Notes: generated from the sequence alone by a model not told the origin. A stretch of 64,000 bases of DNA from Pseudomonas sp. P818 (GCF_000418555.1 NZ_ATKM01000011.1:124001-188000); one strand, 5' to 3'. Positions 27,539-36,715 are shown, numbered from the stretch's first letter. Program-made: numbers and translations.

Positions 27539-28762
27539 TCACTCGGCCCTGGTCGGCTTGCCCGGCAGCAGGCCGTCAGCGCGAAACATCGCCTTGATGC
27601 CGCGTAGCGCCTGACGCGTACGGTCCTGATTCTCGATCAGGGCGAAGCGCACGTGGTCGTCGCCGTAGTCGCCAAAACCCAGCCCGGGCGAGACGCAGAC
27701 CTTGGCCTCTGCCAGCAGCTTCTTGGCGAACTCCAGCGAACCCAGATGAGCGTAGGCCTCGGGAATCTTGGCCCAGACGTACATGGAGGCCTTGGGCTTC
27801 TCCACCATCCAGCCAATCTCGTGCAGGCCTTTGACCAGCAGATTGCGGCGCTGACGATACTGCTCGGCGATATCCAGCACGCACTGCTGGTCTCCTTCCA
27901 GCGCCGCGATAGCTGCTACCTGCAGCGGGGTAAAGGTGCCGTAGTCGTGGTAGCTCTTGATCCGCGCCAGGGCGCTGACCAGCTCGGGGTTACCGACCAT
28001 GAAGCCGATACGCCAGCCGGCCATGTTGTAGCTCTTGGACAGGGTGAAGAACTCCACCGCGATGTCCTTGGCGCCTGGCACCTGCATGATCGACGGTGCC
28101 TTCCAGCCGTCGTAGACGATGTCGGCGTAGGCCAGGTCGTGCACCACCAGTACGTCGTACTGCTTGGCCAGGGTCACCACGCGCTCGAAGAAGTCCAGCT
28201 CCACGCACTGGGCGGTGGGGTTGGAGGGGAAGCCGAGAATCATCATCTTCGGCTTGGGAATCGACTCGCGGATGGCGCGTTCCAGTTCGGCGAAGAAGTC
28301 CACACCCGGCACCAGCGGCACGGAACGCACCTGGGCGCCAGCGATCACCGCGCCGTAGATATGGATCGGGTAGCTGGGGTTGGGTACCAGCACGGTGTCG
28401 CCATGGTCCAGGGTGGCGAGCATCAGGTGTGCCAGGCCTTCCTTGGAGCCGATGGTGACGATGGCTTCGCTTTCCGGATCGATCTCCACGTCGTAGCGGT
28501 CCTTGTACCAGCGCGAGATGGCGCGGCGCAGGCGGGGAATACCGCGGGAGGTGGAGTATCCGTGGGTGTCTTCACGCTGGGCGACCTGCACGAGCTTCTC
28601 GACGATGTGCGGCGGAGTCGCACCGTCGGGGTTGCCCATGGAAAAGTCGATGATGTCCTCGCCGCGACGGCGTGCGGCCATCTTGAGCTCGGCGGTGATG
28701 TTGAAGACGTAGGGGGGGAGACGATCGATGCGCGCAAAGCGGCGCTTGGCGTTCTCAGCCAT
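27539..28762 (-). CDS. alaC: Alanine transaminase AlaC (PLP-dependent class I aminotransferase)
   Basis: 407-residue aminotransferase that makes alanine from pyruvate and glutamate. Fold-type I signatures: [24 protein letters not shown] and the PLP-lysine region [13 protein letters not shown]. The N-terminus [16 protein letters not shown] is typical of the AlaC/YfdZ group. The start MAENAKRR at 28762 was chosen; the upstream in-frame extension has no Shine-Dalgarno. Monocistronic, with its own terminator. Confidence 0.94.
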   Translation of the reverse strand: MAENAKRRFARIDRLPPYVFNITAELKMAARRRGEDIIDFSMGNPDGATPPHIVEKLVQVAQREDTHGYSTSRGIPRLRRAISRWYKDRYDVEIDPESEAIVTIGSKEGLAHLMLATLDHGDTVLVPNPSYPIHIYGAVIAGAQVRSVPLVPGVDFFAELERAIRESIPKPKMMILGFPSNPTAQCVELDFFERVVTLAKQYDVLVVHDLAYADIVYDGWKAPSIMQVPGAKDIAVEFFTLSKSYNMAGWRIGFMVGNPELVSALARIKSYHDYGTFTPLQVAAIAALEGDQQCVLDIAEQYRQRRNLLVKGLHEIGWMVEKPKASMYVWAKIPEAYAHLGSLEFAKKLLAEAKVCVSPGLGFGDYGDDHVRFALIENQDRTRQALRGIKAMFRADGLLPGKPTRAE

Positions 28763-28862
28763 GATTTCCTCGGATACGTGAGCGCCCGGAACCGTCCGAG
28801 CGACGTTGGCCGCATCTGGCGGCCTGGCGAGAAGATAAGCGCAGCGGGGGACTCTGTCGAGC

Positions 28863-28893
28863 ATTGGCTGAGCCCCGCAGGAGCTCAGCCAAT
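28863..28893 (-). terminator. Hairpin after the alginate lyase gene
   Basis: Perfect 11-bp stem ATTGGCTGAGC (28863-28873) with 28883-28893, 9-nt loop, 10 nt past the stop of the lyase gene. No T-run follows, so it may act as an mRNA 3'-end stabiliser. Confidence 0.55.
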
Positions 28894-28903
28894 CCTCGGG
28901 GCT

Positions 28904-30016
28904 TCAGGGATTGATGACGATGGAGAATTTCTTGGAAACGGTGTTGCCGTTGGCGTCGCGAATCTGCGCCGTGAAGTCATCTGGGATCGACGTGGCACGT
29001 TGCGGCTCGCCACTGAGCACGCCGTCGCGGCTCAGGGTCAGGCCGGCTGGGGGGAAGCCGCTGACCAGGCGCCAGTTGGTGCCACCCACGCCTCCGCGCG
29101 ATTGCAGTTGGACGGAGTAAGGGGTACCGACCCTGGCTTGCGGCAATGCGGAAAGCTGGGTGATGTGCAGGCCGGCAGCGGGATGGCTGGTAGCCAGACG
29201 GTAGAACTTGACCCGTGCACCATCTTCGCCGTTATCGCTGCGGCTGTTCAGCAGAGCGCCGGCCTTGAAGTAGAAGGTGCGGCTGTCCCATGCCGGGTCC
29301 AGTGGTACCTGGAGAGCAGGTGAGCCGTTGACCGAGATGGCGACCTCGGCAACGCCATCGCGGTTGCGTGCCATACCCAGGCGATAGACGAATGCCTGAC
29401 CGAGCTGAATGCCTTCCGCCACGGTGTAGCGTTTGCCTTCCTCGGTGCCCTCTGGGCTTTCCTTGACGGTGGCGAAGAGTCGACCGTTCTGTGCATCCAT
29501 GTCGTACTGGTAGTACAGGGTGGCCAGCGGCATGGCCTCATACGCATGAATCTGGCCTACGGCCACCAGGCCATTGCTGACCGGAACCTGCAGTACGCGC
29601 AGGCGTGCGTCCAGGAAGGAACGCCCCTGGTTGTCCCAGTTCACGGCATTGGAGCTGGGGTCGATCATTTGCCGCAGTTCGGCGCGGGCATAGTTGGCGC
29701 GCGCCGACAGTGCACCATTAGCGGGGGCCCAGAAGGTCATGGCGCCATCGCTGTCGGTGCGAAAGTAGGGGGAGGTGTATCCCTGCGGCCCGCTGAGACG
29801 GTCGGGAAGCAGCGTTTGGGCGCGGCCCTGGTTGCTGCCGTCTTCATCTACCGGCAAGGTCAGCGACCAGTTCTCCAGGGCGAAGTTGCCGCCGGGAGCC
29901 AGTTCCGGGCGCAGTTCGGCCTGGCTGGTGAAACTCAGTAGGGAGCTCGCCACTGCAGCTCCAATTGCGGCGGCGTAACTGCGCTTGCTAGACGTTGCGA
30001 CAAGATTGTTGTTCAT
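28904..30016 (-). CDS. Secreted polysaccharide lyase family 7 (alginate lyase) with Ig-like tail
   Basis: 370 residues: signal peptide (1-33, cut after SQA), a PL7 jelly-roll lyase domain (about 38-275) and a putative-Ig/cadherin-like domain (about 285-370, GTPYSVQLQSRGG to FTAQIRDANGN). PL7 motifs: RAELRQM (111-117), QIH (155-157, catalytic Gln/His) and YFKAGALLNS (about 254-263). Cleaves alginate by beta-elimination outside the cytoplasm. Same position as PA1784 of P. aeruginosa, an alginate lyase. The start MNNNLVATSSKR has AGGA 10 nt upstream. Confidence 0.9.
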   Translation of the reverse strand: MNNNLVATSSKRSYAAAIGAAVASSLLSFTSQAELRPELAPGGNFALENWSLTLPVDEDGSNQGRAQTLLPDRLSGPQGYTSPYFRTDSDGAMTFWAPANGALSARANYARAELRQMIDPSSNAVNWDNQGRSFLDARLRVLQVPVSNGLVAVGQIHAYEAMPLATLYYQYDMDAQNGRLFATVKESPEGTEEGKRYTVAEGIQLGQAFVYRLGMARNRDGVAEVAISVNGSPALQVPLDPAWDSRTFYFKAGALLNSRSDNGEDGARVKFYRLATSHPAAGLHITQLSALPQARVGTPYSVQLQSRGGVGGTNWRLVSGFPPAGLTLSRDGVLSGEPQRATSIPDDFTAQIRDANGNTVSKKFSIVINP

Positions 30017-30256
30017 CGTTTTTTTTCCTGAAGTCATGCTCTAGATGACGGGTCTTTCGGTGGCCTCGGCGATACGGGGCGGACCTGTCCATGGATAGCG
30101 TTCGCTGGGTGATCGATAGCTCCCTGATTCCCGTTGAACCCCAAACATGACCTGTGGCTGCATGACTGAGTTCAGCTTCGTTTGGCCCCTCCGGTTAGCT
30201 TTCGGACGATCGGTTATCTTGGTGATGGCTGCATGGCATCAAAATTGCGCACACGC
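30017..30256. other. 240-bp spacer between lyase and nasT
   Basis: Upstream region of the lyase gene and 3' region of nasST. No clear terminator after nasT, so read-through into the lyase gene is possible. I see no recognised operator. Confidence 0.35.
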
Positions 30257-30835
30257 TCATCCGCCGAGCATGTCGTGCATTGCAATGATCTGCTCGGCAA
30301 CCTGAATCAGCTTCTGCTGGCGACTCATGGCTTGACGGCGCATCAGGGTATAGGCCTCCTCCTCGTTGCAGCTCTTCATCTTCATCAGCAGGCCCTTGGC
30401 CAGCTCCACGCGCTTGCGTTCGGCCAGTTGCGCATCACGCGCCTGTAACTGCGCGCGCAGCGCCTGGTCGCTCTCGAAGCGGGCCATGGCCACGTCGAGA
30501 ATCGGCTGCAGACGCTGGGCATGTATGCCCTCGACGATGTAGGCGCTGACACCGCTCTGGATCGCCTGGCGCATCACGCCGGGATCGTGCTCATCGGTGA
30601 ACATGACGATCGGGCGCGGCTGGTCGCGACTGACCAGCACCACCTGTTCCATCACGTCGCGGCCGGGGGATTCGGTGTCGATCAGGATCACGTCGGGGCG
30701 CACCGCCTCGACGCGCTCGGGCAGGTCGATGGTCAGGCCGGACTCGTCGATCACCTCGAAGCCGGCCTCGATCAGCGCGTTCTTCAGGCGGCCGACCTTC
30801 TTTGGTGTGTCGTTGATCAGCAGGATACGCAGCAT
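30257..30835 (-). CDS. nasT: ANTAR-domain antiterminator NasT
   Basis: 192 residues: a receiver-like domain (1-120) with Asp53 at the phosphoacceptor position, and a C-terminal ANTAR RNA-binding domain (about 128-188, RVELAKGLLMKMKSCNEEEA, the typical KGLLM signature). NasT binds two-hairpin leader RNAs and prevents termination upstream of nitrate-assimilation genes; NasS sequesters it when nitrate is absent. It follows nasS by 18 nt. The nasST leader itself has such hairpins (32162-32204). Confidence 0.95.
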   Translation of the reverse strand: MLRILLINDTPKKVGRLKNALIEAGFEVIDESGLTIDLPERVEAVRPDVILIDTESPGRDVMEQVVLVSRDQPRPIVMFTDEHDPGVMRQAIQSGVSAYIVEGIHAQRLQPILDVAMARFESDQALRAQLQARDAQLAERKRVELAKGLLMKMKSCNEEEAYTLMRRQAMSRQQKLIQVAEQIIAMHDMLGG

Positions 30836-30853
30836 CTAGGGCTCTCCCGATGA

Positions 30854-32065
30854 TTACAGGGCGACAGCCGGGCTTTCGGCCAGGGCGTGCAGGTGGAAGC
30901 TGCGGGCATAGGCAGCGGGGTCGCTGCCGTCCCAGCAGCTGCCATCCTGCAGGATGGAGCTGCGCATTTCCCCCGGTACGGCGATGCCCAGGGCCGTGGC
31001 AGCCTCACGATACAGCGCCAGTTGCTGAACCTGGCGGGCCACTCCCAGATAGTCGGGGTCGCTACGCAGCAGGCCCCAGCGGCGGAACTGGGTCATGAAC
31101 CACATGCCGTCGGACAGGTAGGGCTGATTGACCAGGCCGCCAGCGTGAAAGCGCAGTGGGTGCTCGTCCAGCCAGGCGTGGCCCAGGCCATCCTGATACT
31201 GACCGAGAAAGCGTGGCGTGATCGCCGAAAGCGGTGCATCGACATACTCGCTGCCACTGAGTAGTTGCGCAGTGCTGCGCTTGTTCTCTTCGCTTTCGTC
31301 GATGAACCGGGCCGCTTCGAGCACCGCCATGATCAGAGCGCGGGCGGTGTTGGGGTTCTGCTCGGCGAAGGCAAGTGTGCAACCCAGCACCTTTTCCGGA
31401 TGATCCGGCCAGATCGCCTGGATGGTGGTCAGGGTGCAGCCGAGTTGCTCATCGACGGCCTTGGCGGTCCAGGGCTCGCCGACGCAGAAGCCGTCGATGC
31501 GCTCGGCTTTCAGGTGTTCGATCATCTGTGGTGGCGGCACCACCACGCTGTCGACATCACGCAGCGGGTGGATGCCCTGGCTGGCCAGCCAGTAATAGAG
31601 CCACATGGCATGGGTGCCGGTGGGGAAGGTCTGGGCGAAGGTCAGTCGTGCGTTATTTTGGTGCACATGCTGGCGCAGTGCATCTCCACTGGTCACGCCG
31701 GCCGCTTGTAAAGTATGTGAGAGATTGATGCTCTGGCCGTTCTGGTTCAGCCCCATGAGCACGGCCATGTCGGTGGCCGAACCGACGCCGAGACCCAGCT
31801 GTACGCCATAGACCAGCCCGTAAAGACTGTGCGCGGCATCCAGTTCGCCGCTGAGCAGGCGGTCGCGTAGGCCGGCCCAGGAGGTCTGGCGATGCAGCCT
31901 GATGCTGAGTCCGTACTTCTCGGCAAAGCCCTGAGTGGCGGCGACGATCACTGAGGCCGAGTCGCTCAGAGCCATGAAGCCGATGTTCAGCACGCTCTTC
32001 TCTGGGGCATTGCTGCCCCAGGCCCAGGTCAGGGCATCGTCGCGAGGGGTATCGTGTTCGCTCAT
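30854..32065 (-). CDS. nasS: Nitrate sensor NasS (ABC-substrate-binding-like, cytoplasmic)
   Basis: 403-residue protein of the NrtA/CmpA ligand-binding fold, with no signal peptide (MSEHDTPRDDALTWAW), marking it as the cytosolic sensor rather than a transporter subunit. Substrate-fold landmarks: LNIGFMALSDSASVIVA, RDRLLSGELDAAHSLYG, GFCVGEPWTAKAV. It holds NasT inactive without nitrate or nitrite. The start at 32065 has an AAAGGAA Shine-Dalgarno; the extension to 32116 reads through the leader. First gene of nasST. Confidence 0.94.
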   Translation of the reverse strand: MSEHDTPRDDALTWAWGSNAPEKSVLNIGFMALSDSASVIVAATQGFAEKYGLSIRLHRQTSWAGLRDRLLSGELDAAHSLYGLVYGVQLGLGVGSATDMAVLMGLNQNGQSINLSHTLQAAGVTSGDALRQHVHQNNARLTFAQTFPTGTHAMWLYYWLASQGIHPLRDVDSVVVPPPQMIEHLKAERIDGFCVGEPWTAKAVDEQLGCTLTTIQAIWPDHPEKVLGCTLAFAEQNPNTARALIMAVLEAARFIDESEENKRSTAQLLSGSEYVDAPLSAITPRFLGQYQDGLGHAWLDEHPLRFHAGGLVNQPYLSDGMWFMTQFRRWGLLRSDPDYLGVARQVQQLALYREAATALGIAVPGEMRSSILQDGSCWDGSDPAAYARSFHLHALAESPAVAL

Positions 32066-32116
32066 GCTGCTTTCCTTTAGGTCACGCAATGCGCTGCTTG
32101 GCCGTCGCTGGCCCAT

Positions 32117-32167
32117 AAAAAACGTCGCACTGATCCCGGGGCGAATCCTCCCGAATCCAGTGCGACG
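32117..32167 (-). terminator. Leader terminator of nasST, exclusive with the P2 hairpin
   Basis: 10-bp stem CGTCGCACTG (32167-32158 on the minus strand) with CAGTGCGACG (32132-32123), then six T. It lies 52 nt before the nasS ATG. Its 5' arm shares GTCGC with the 3' arm of the P2 hairpin, so the two structures cannot coexist: the logic of ANTAR antitermination. Confidence 0.8.
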
Positions 32168-32204
32168 CCGTTGTCGCTGAGGCCTGTTCCGCTATTGGAA
32201 GGCC
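32162..32204 (-). ncRNA. ANTAR-type two-hairpin leader RNA of nasST (P1 and P2)
   Basis: On the minus strand P1 is GGCCTTCC-AATAGC-GGAACAGGCC-like (32204-32181; 8-bp stem with a 2-nt bulge, six-nt loop starting with A). P2 is GCGAC-AACGGC-GTCGC (32177-32162): a six-nt loop with A at position 1 and G at position 4, the ANTAR-recognition rule. P1's loop has A rather than G at position 4. The pair sits just after the predicted transcript start and just before the terminator. NasT, encoded downstream, is the obvious ligand. Confidence 0.7.
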
Positions 32205-32220
32205 GTATTGCCAGTGACGA

Positions 32221-32236
32221 AGCAAGGCATATGCCA
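32221..32236 (-). promoter_or_regulatory. Sigma-54 promoter of nasST
   Basis: Minus-strand TGGCATATGCCTTGCT has GG-N10-GC with near-consensus TGGCA and TTGCT. The predicted transcript start (about 32211) falls 7 nt before the first leader hairpin. This fits nitrogen control through NtrC, although no clear NtrC dyad is seen upstream, where acnB ends. Confidence 0.7.
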
Positions 32237-32267
32237 CAAGGCAGGCGCGGTTGACGCGATGGAGATA

Positions 32268-32294
32268 TAAAAAAGCCCCGCACTGGGCGGGGCT
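32268..32294 (-). terminator. Terminator after acnB
   Basis: 8-bp stem AGCCCCGC (32274-32281) with 32287-32294, 5-nt loop, followed on the minus strand by six T. It lies 18 nt past the acnB stop and shields the nasST promoter. Confidence 0.9.
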
Positions 32295-32312
32295 CCTTTT
32301 GCAACGCTGGGA

Positions 32313-34913
32313 TCAGGCCTGAACGACCGGGATCTTGGCGTTGGCCGCGGCTTCACGGAAGTCGGCGATCTGGTCGAAGCTCAGGTAGCGATAGATGTCG
32401 CCAGCCATGCTGTCGATATCCTTCGCGTAGGCCATGTACTCCTCGACGGTCGGCAGCTTGCCGAGAATCGAAGCGACCGCCGCCAGTTCGGCGGAGGCCA
32501 GGTACACGTTGGCGCCATCGCCCAGACGGTTCGGGAAGTTACGGGTGGAGGTCGACACCACGGTGGAGTTGGCAGCCACGCGTGCCTGGTTGCCCATGCA
32601 CAGCGAGCAGCCCGGCATCTCCATGCGTGCACCGGCCTTGCCGTAGATGCCGTAGTAGCCTTCCTCGGTCAGCTGGTGCGCGTCCATCTTGGTCGGCGGC
32701 GACAGCCACAGACGAGTCGGGATACCACCCTTGACCTTGTCCAGCAGCTTGCCGGCAGCGCGGAAGTGACCGATGTTGGTCATGCACGAACCGATGAACA
32801 CTTCGTCGATCTTGTCGCCGGCCACGGTGGACAGCAGACGGGCGTCGTCCGGGTCGTTCGGGGCGCACAGCACCGGCTCCTTGAGCTCGGTCAGGTCGAT
32901 TTCGATGACTTCGGCGTACTCGGCGTCCTTGTCGGCTTCCATCAGCACCGGGTTGGCCAGCCAGGCTTCCATCGCCTGGGCACGACGCTCCAGGGTGCGG
33001 GCATCGCCGTAGCCTTCGCTGATCATCCAGCGCAGCAGGGTGATGTTGGACTGCAGGTATTCGGCGATGGCCGCTTCCGGCAGCTTGATGGTGCAGCCGG
33101 CAGCCGAACGCTCGGCGGAGGCATCGGACAGCTCGAACGCCTGCTCGACGGTCAGGTTGTCCAGGCCTTCGATCTCGAGGATGCGGCCGGAGAAAATGTT
33201 CTTCTTGCCTTTCTTCTCGACGGTCAGCAGACCTTTCTGAATGGCGTAGTAGGGGATGGCATGGACCAGGTCACGCAGGGTGATACCCGGCTGCATCTTG
33301 CCCTTGAAGCGCACCAGAACCGATTCCGGCATGTCCAGCGGCATCACGCCGGTGGCGGCGGCGAAGGCCACCAGGCCGGAGCCGGCCGGGAAGGAAATAC
33401 CGATCGGGAAGCGGGTGTGCGAGTCGCCACCGGTGCCGACGGTGTCGGGCAGCAGCATGCGGTTCAGCCAGCTGTGAATAATGCCGTCGCCAGGACGCAG
33501 GGATACGCCGCCACGGGTGCGGATGAAATCCGGCAGGGTGTGGTGGGTGGTGACGTCGATCGGCTTCGGATAAGCAGCGGTGTGGCAGAAGGACTGCATC
33601 ACCAGGTCGGCGGAGAAGCCCAGGCACGCCAGGTCCTTCAGCTCGTCGCGGGTCATCGGGCCAGTGGTGTCCTGGGAGCCGACGGTGGTCATCTTCGGTT
33701 CGCAGTAGGTGCCCGGACGTACGCCTTCGACGCCGCAGGCCTTGCCGACCATCTTCTGCGCCAGGGTGAAGCCCTTGCCGCTGTCAGCCGGCTGCTCCGG
33801 CTTCTTGAACAGGTCGGAGGAACCCAGGCCCAGTTCGGCACGCGCCTTCTCGGTCAGGCCACGGCCGACGATCAGCGGGATACGGCCGCCAGCGCGGACT
33901 TCGTCGAGCAGCACCGGGGTCTTCAGTTCGAAGGTGGTGATGACTTCGTCGGTGCCGTGCTTGCAGACCTTGCCGGCGTACGGGTAGACGTCGATCACGT
34001 CGCCCATGTTGATGTTCGACACGTCGAACTCGATCGGCAGGGCGCCGGCGTCTTCCATGGTGTTGTAGAAGATCGGGGCGATCTTGGTGCCGAAGCAGAA
34101 ACCACCAGCGCGCTTGTTCGGAACGTACGGAATGTCGTCGCCGAAGAACCACAGCACCGAGTTGGTGGCGGACTTACGGGAAGAACCGGTACCGACCACG
34201 TCACCGACGTAGGCGACCGGGAAGCCCTTGGCCTTGATCTCTTCGATCTGCTTCAACGGGCCGATGGCGCCTTGCTGCTCCGGCACGATGCCGTCGCGAG
34301 CCATTTTCAGCATGGCCAGGGCGTGCAGCGGGATGTCAGGGCGCGACCAGGCGTCCGGGGCAGGGGACAGGTCGTCGGTGTTGGTTTCGCCAGGCACCTT
34401 GAACACGGCCAGGCTGTACTTCTCGGCGATGGCCGGCTTGTTGGTGAACCACTCGCCATCGGCCCAGGACTGCAGCACGGCCTTGGCGTTGGCATTGCCA
34501 GCCTTGGCTTTCTCGGCAACGTCGTGGAAGGCGTCGAACATCAGCAGGGTGTGCTTGAGTTGCTCGGCGGCAACGGCGCCCAGGGTGGCGTCGTCCAGCA
34601 GTTCGACCAGGGTGGCGATGTTGTAGCCGCCCTGCATGGTGCCCAGCAGCTCGACGGCGCGTTGCTTGCTGATCAGCGGGGAAGTGGCTTCGCCCTTGGC
34701 AACGGCAGAGAGGAAGCCGGCCTTGACGTAGGCGGCTTCGTCGACGCCTGGCGGTACACGGTTGGTGATCAGGTCTACGAGGAATTCTTCTTCGCCAGCC
34801 GGCGGGTTTTTCAGCAGCTCGACCAGGCCTGCGGTTTGTTCGGCGTTCAGCGGCTGGGGCACGATACCCTGAGCGGCACGCTCTGCTACGTGTTTGCGAT
34901 AGGCTTCAAGCAC
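32313..34913 (-). CDS. acnB: Aconitate hydratase B / 2-methylisocitrate dehydratase AcnB
   Basis: 866-residue [4Fe-4S] enzyme that converts citrate to isocitrate in the TCA cycle. Starts [17 protein letters not shown], exactly as in AcnB orthologues, at a GTG (34913) with a GAGGG Shine-Dalgarno 8 nt upstream; a longer frame to 34940 exists but has no matching homology. HEAT-like N-domain (1-160), swivel domain with [12 protein letters not shown], then the catalytic core with cluster cysteines ([18 protein letters not shown]). Monocistronic. A long structured 5' UTR precedes it (35032-35170). Confidence 0.96.
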   Translation of the reverse strand: MLEAYRKHVAERAAQGIVPQPLNAEQTAGLVELLKNPPAGEEEFLVDLITNRVPPGVDEAAYVKAGFLSAVAKGEATSPLISKQRAVELLGTMQGGYNIATLVELLDDATLGAVAAEQLKHTLLMFDAFHDVAEKAKAGNANAKAVLQSWADGEWFTNKPAIAEKYSLAVFKVPGETNTDDLSPAPDAWSRPDIPLHALAMLKMARDGIVPEQQGAIGPLKQIEEIKAKGFPVAYVGDVVGTGSSRKSATNSVLWFFGDDIPYVPNKRAGGFCFGTKIAPIFYNTMEDAGALPIEFDVSNINMGDVIDVYPYAGKVCKHGTDEVITTFELKTPVLLDEVRAGGRIPLIVGRGLTEKARAELGLGSSDLFKKPEQPADSGKGFTLAQKMVGKACGVEGVRPGTYCEPKMTTVGSQDTTGPMTRDELKDLACLGFSADLVMQSFCHTAAYPKPIDVTTHHTLPDFIRTRGGVSLRPGDGIIHSWLNRMLLPDTVGTGGDSHTRFPIGISFPAGSGLVAFAAATGVMPLDMPESVLVRFKGKMQPGITLRDLVHAIPYYAIQKGLLTVEKKGKKNIFSGRILEIEGLDNLTVEQAFELSDASAERSAAGCTIKLPEAAIAEYLQSNITLLRWMISEGYGDARTLERRAQAMEAWLANPVLMEADKDAEYAEVIEIDLTELKEPVLCAPNDPDDARLLSTVAGDKIDEVFIGSCMTNIGHFRAAGKLLDKVKGGIPTRLWLSPPTKMDAHQLTEEGYYGIYGKAGARMEMPGCSLCMGNQARVAANSTVVSTSTRNFPNRLGDGANVYLASAELAAVASILGKLPTVEEYMAYAKDIDSMAGDIYRYLSFDQIADFREAAANAKIPVVQA

Positions 34914-35031
34914 AGTTATTACCCTCATCAGTGGTCCCAAAGGGTTGTCCGGGACGCGATCCAGAAACCCATGAACCAGGCGCCTTTCGACTTTATGAGC
35001 CGATCGGCCAAGGTTTCACGAGTCTCTTGTA

Positions 35032-35170
35032 GAAGCTGCTTTCAAAGTTTTACGCCGGCAGGACGGTTTCTGATGAGGGCGGGCGCAGAGACTCGGGGGG
35101 ACTCCGAGTGGCTGCGCCGCCATCGTACCTGCAGGATCGACTGTGCTCGTGACGCTTTGAAAACAGCTTC
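35032..35170 (-). ncRNA. Nested structured element in the acnB 5' UTR
   Basis: Three nested stems. Outer: 16 bp, 35032-35047 with 35155-35170 (one G-U pair in the minus-strand RNA). Middle: 35078-35088 with 35112-35121 (one bulge). Inner: ACTCGG 35091-35096 with CCGAGT 35104-35109. A promoter (35203-35231) lies just upstream on the minus strand and the acnB GTG is 119 nt downstream, so this is transcribed as a leader of about 280 nt. No known riboswitch recognised. Confidence 0.55.
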
Positions 35171-35202
35171 CAACGGACATTGGCGCCGTAAAAGGCGGGC
35201 CG

Positions 35203-35231
35203 ATTCTAATGGAAAGCGCGAACAAAGTTAA
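35203..35231 (-). promoter_or_regulatory. Sigma-70 promoter of acnB
   Basis: Minus-strand TTAACT (-35, 35231-35226), a 17-bp spacer and TAGAAT (-10, 35208-35203), within the divergent region before the DUF1289 gene. Predicted start near 35196 gives a 5' UTR of about 280 nt. Confidence 0.6.
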
Positions 35232-35316
35232 GCCGATGTCCCCGCATCCGTGGGGGTGATAAGGATTAGACAAAGGGCTAAGATGCCAGGCCGTTTTGCC
35301 GTTTATGTTGTTCGCC

Positions 35317-35793
35317 ATGTCCAATCAGCGCATCAAGACGCCCTGCGTGGGCCTTTGCTCGACCGTTTACGGCGATGTCGTGTGCCGCGGTTGCAAGCGC
35401 TTCCACCATGAGGTGATCAACTGGAACAGCTACAACGACGAGGAGAAACGCGCCGTCTGGACACGTCTGGAAGTGCTGCTGGTGCAGGTGATGACGGCCA
35501 AGCTTGAAGTGTTCGACGAGCAGCGCCTGCGGCAGCAGCTGGAACAGCGGCAGATTCGCTTCGTGCCGCAGCAGTCTCCCTACTGCTGGGCCTATCAGCT
35601 GATCGCGCGGGGCGCGCGGGTGATCAATCAGCTGGAAGCCTACGGCATGGTGCTGTTGCCGGAATTTCGCAACTGGGCGCTGCCCGATCTGCGCGATGCC
35701 ATCGACAGGGAGTTCTTCCTGCTCTCCGAGGCGCACTACGAGCGCTACATAGCGCCGAAGTTTCTGCGTGAAGGGCTGGAGCTGAGGGTTTAG
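35317..35793 (+). CDS. DUF1289-domain protein
   Basis: 158 residues. The N-terminal DUF1289 domain has four Cys of a small metal- or cluster-binding knuckle (TPCVGLC ... CRGCKRF at about 7-27); the rest is helical and typical of the longer Pseudomonas members. Function unknown; family members are sometimes annotated as Fe-S proteins. The start MSNQRIKTPCVG at 35317 aligns with the domain start; upstream in-frame Met codons at 35296-35305 lack support. Divergent from acnB. Confidence 0.88.
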   Translation: MSNQRIKTPCVGLCSTVYGDVVCRGCKRFHHEVINWNSYNDEEKRAVWTRLEVLLVQVMTAKLEVFDEQRLRQQLEQRQIRFVPQQSPYCWAYQLIARGARVINQLEAYGMVLLPEFRNWALPDLRDAIDREFFLLSEAHYERYIAPKFLREGLELRV

Positions 35794-35800
35794 CGCCTAA

Positions 35801-35840
35801 AACAAAAAATGCCGCTCTGAATCGAGCGGCATTTTTGTTT
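35801..35840. terminator. Bidirectional intrinsic terminator
   Basis: Stem AAAAATGCCGCTC (35805-35817) with GAGCGGCATTTTT (35824-35836), flanked by A- and T-runs, between the convergent DUF1289 and universal stress protein genes. Confidence 0.92.
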
Positions 35841-35851
35841 CACTTACTGGT

Positions 35852-36715
35852 TCAGCGCTGTGCCACCAACTCCTCGAGATGGGCGATGACTTCGTCCGGC
35901 TTGAGCACCAGCACGTCGCTTTCCAGTGCATCGAGTATGACCTCGGCGGTATTGCCGATCAGGGCGCCGGAAAGTCCGGTGCGCGCCACGGTGCCGATCA
36001 CCGTGACCGCGGCATCGAGCTGGTGTGCCACCTGCGGAATCACCACGTCAGCTGGGCCCTCGAGCACATGCAGGCGCTCGTCACTGATGTCGTACTCGGC
36101 CTGGAAGCTGCGGCACTGTTCGCGGTAACGCGCCTCGATGGTTTCCTTGAGCTGGAAAGTGGGGTCGGCTGCCGAGAGCATCGGCGTAGGGTGTGCGGTG
36201 GTCACGTGCAGCGTGCCCTTGGCCAGGCCGGCGATATCGTAGCCATGGCTGATGATGCCGGCATGCAGGGTGCGGTGCTCGCCATCGGCGTTGCCGACGT
36301 CCACTGCGGCGAGGATGGTGCCGCCGGTCCAGGGGCGTTCGGTCTTGACCATCAGCACCGGGCCTGGGCAATAGCGCAGCAACTTCCAGTCCTCGGGGGT
36401 GAGGATGGCTTTCTTCAGCGGGTTGTCCGGCAGGTGCTGCTTGATCACCAGGCCGCAGCCCTCGGCCTGCTGCACGGCGATGATGGTCTGGTGCTGGTTG
36501 TCATGCCAGGACTGCTGGGTGGAGACGCTGAAACCTTCCCCGGCGAGGCTGCTGCTGAGATCGTTGAGCCACGCGCTGTGGTCGCCTTTCTTGTCGCATA
36601 CCAAGAGGTGCAGGTGCGACTGGGTGACTCCAGCTATCAGTTTTGCCCGCTTCAGCGCGAGGCCTTCGGGGTGCTGGGGTTCCATCACCACCAGAATGCT
36701 ACGGATCGCTTGCAT
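35852..36715 (-). CDS. Universal stress protein, tandem UspA domains (UspE-like)
   Basis: 287 residues with two Usp folds: residues 4-140 (ILVVMEPQHPEG start) and 150-280, the second with GTVARTGLSGALIGNTAEVIL, the ATP-binding G-x2-G-x9-G(S/T) loop seen in UspE/FG types. Pseudomonas universal stress proteins of this class are induced by ANR and support anaerobic survival. A near-perfect ANR box (36779-36792) lies 64-77 bp before the ATG. Monocistronic. Confidence 0.94.
   Translation of the reverse strand: MQAIRSILVVMEPQHPEGLALKRAKLIAGVTQSHLHLLVCDKKGDHSAWLNDLSSSLAGEGFSVSTQQSWHDNQHQTIIAVQQAEGCGLVIKQHLPDNPLKKAILTPEDWKLLRYCPGPVLMVKTERPWTGGTILAAVDVGNADGEHRTLHAGIISHGYDIAGLAKGTLHVTTAHPTPMLSAADPTFQLKETIEARYREQCRSFQAEYDISDERLHVLEGPADVVIPQVAHQLDAAVTVIGTVARTGLSGALIGNTAEVILDALESDVLVLKPDEVIAHLEELVAQR

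Noticed and set aside
32181..32204. P1 hairpin as a perfect ANTAR loop.
   Set aside because: The loop AATAGC has A, not G, at position 4; kept only as part of the two-hairpin leader, with reduced confidence.
32676..35231. An 851-codon frame antisense to acnB.
   Set aside because: Shadow frame; acnB has full family motifs and a Shine-Dalgarno on the other strand.
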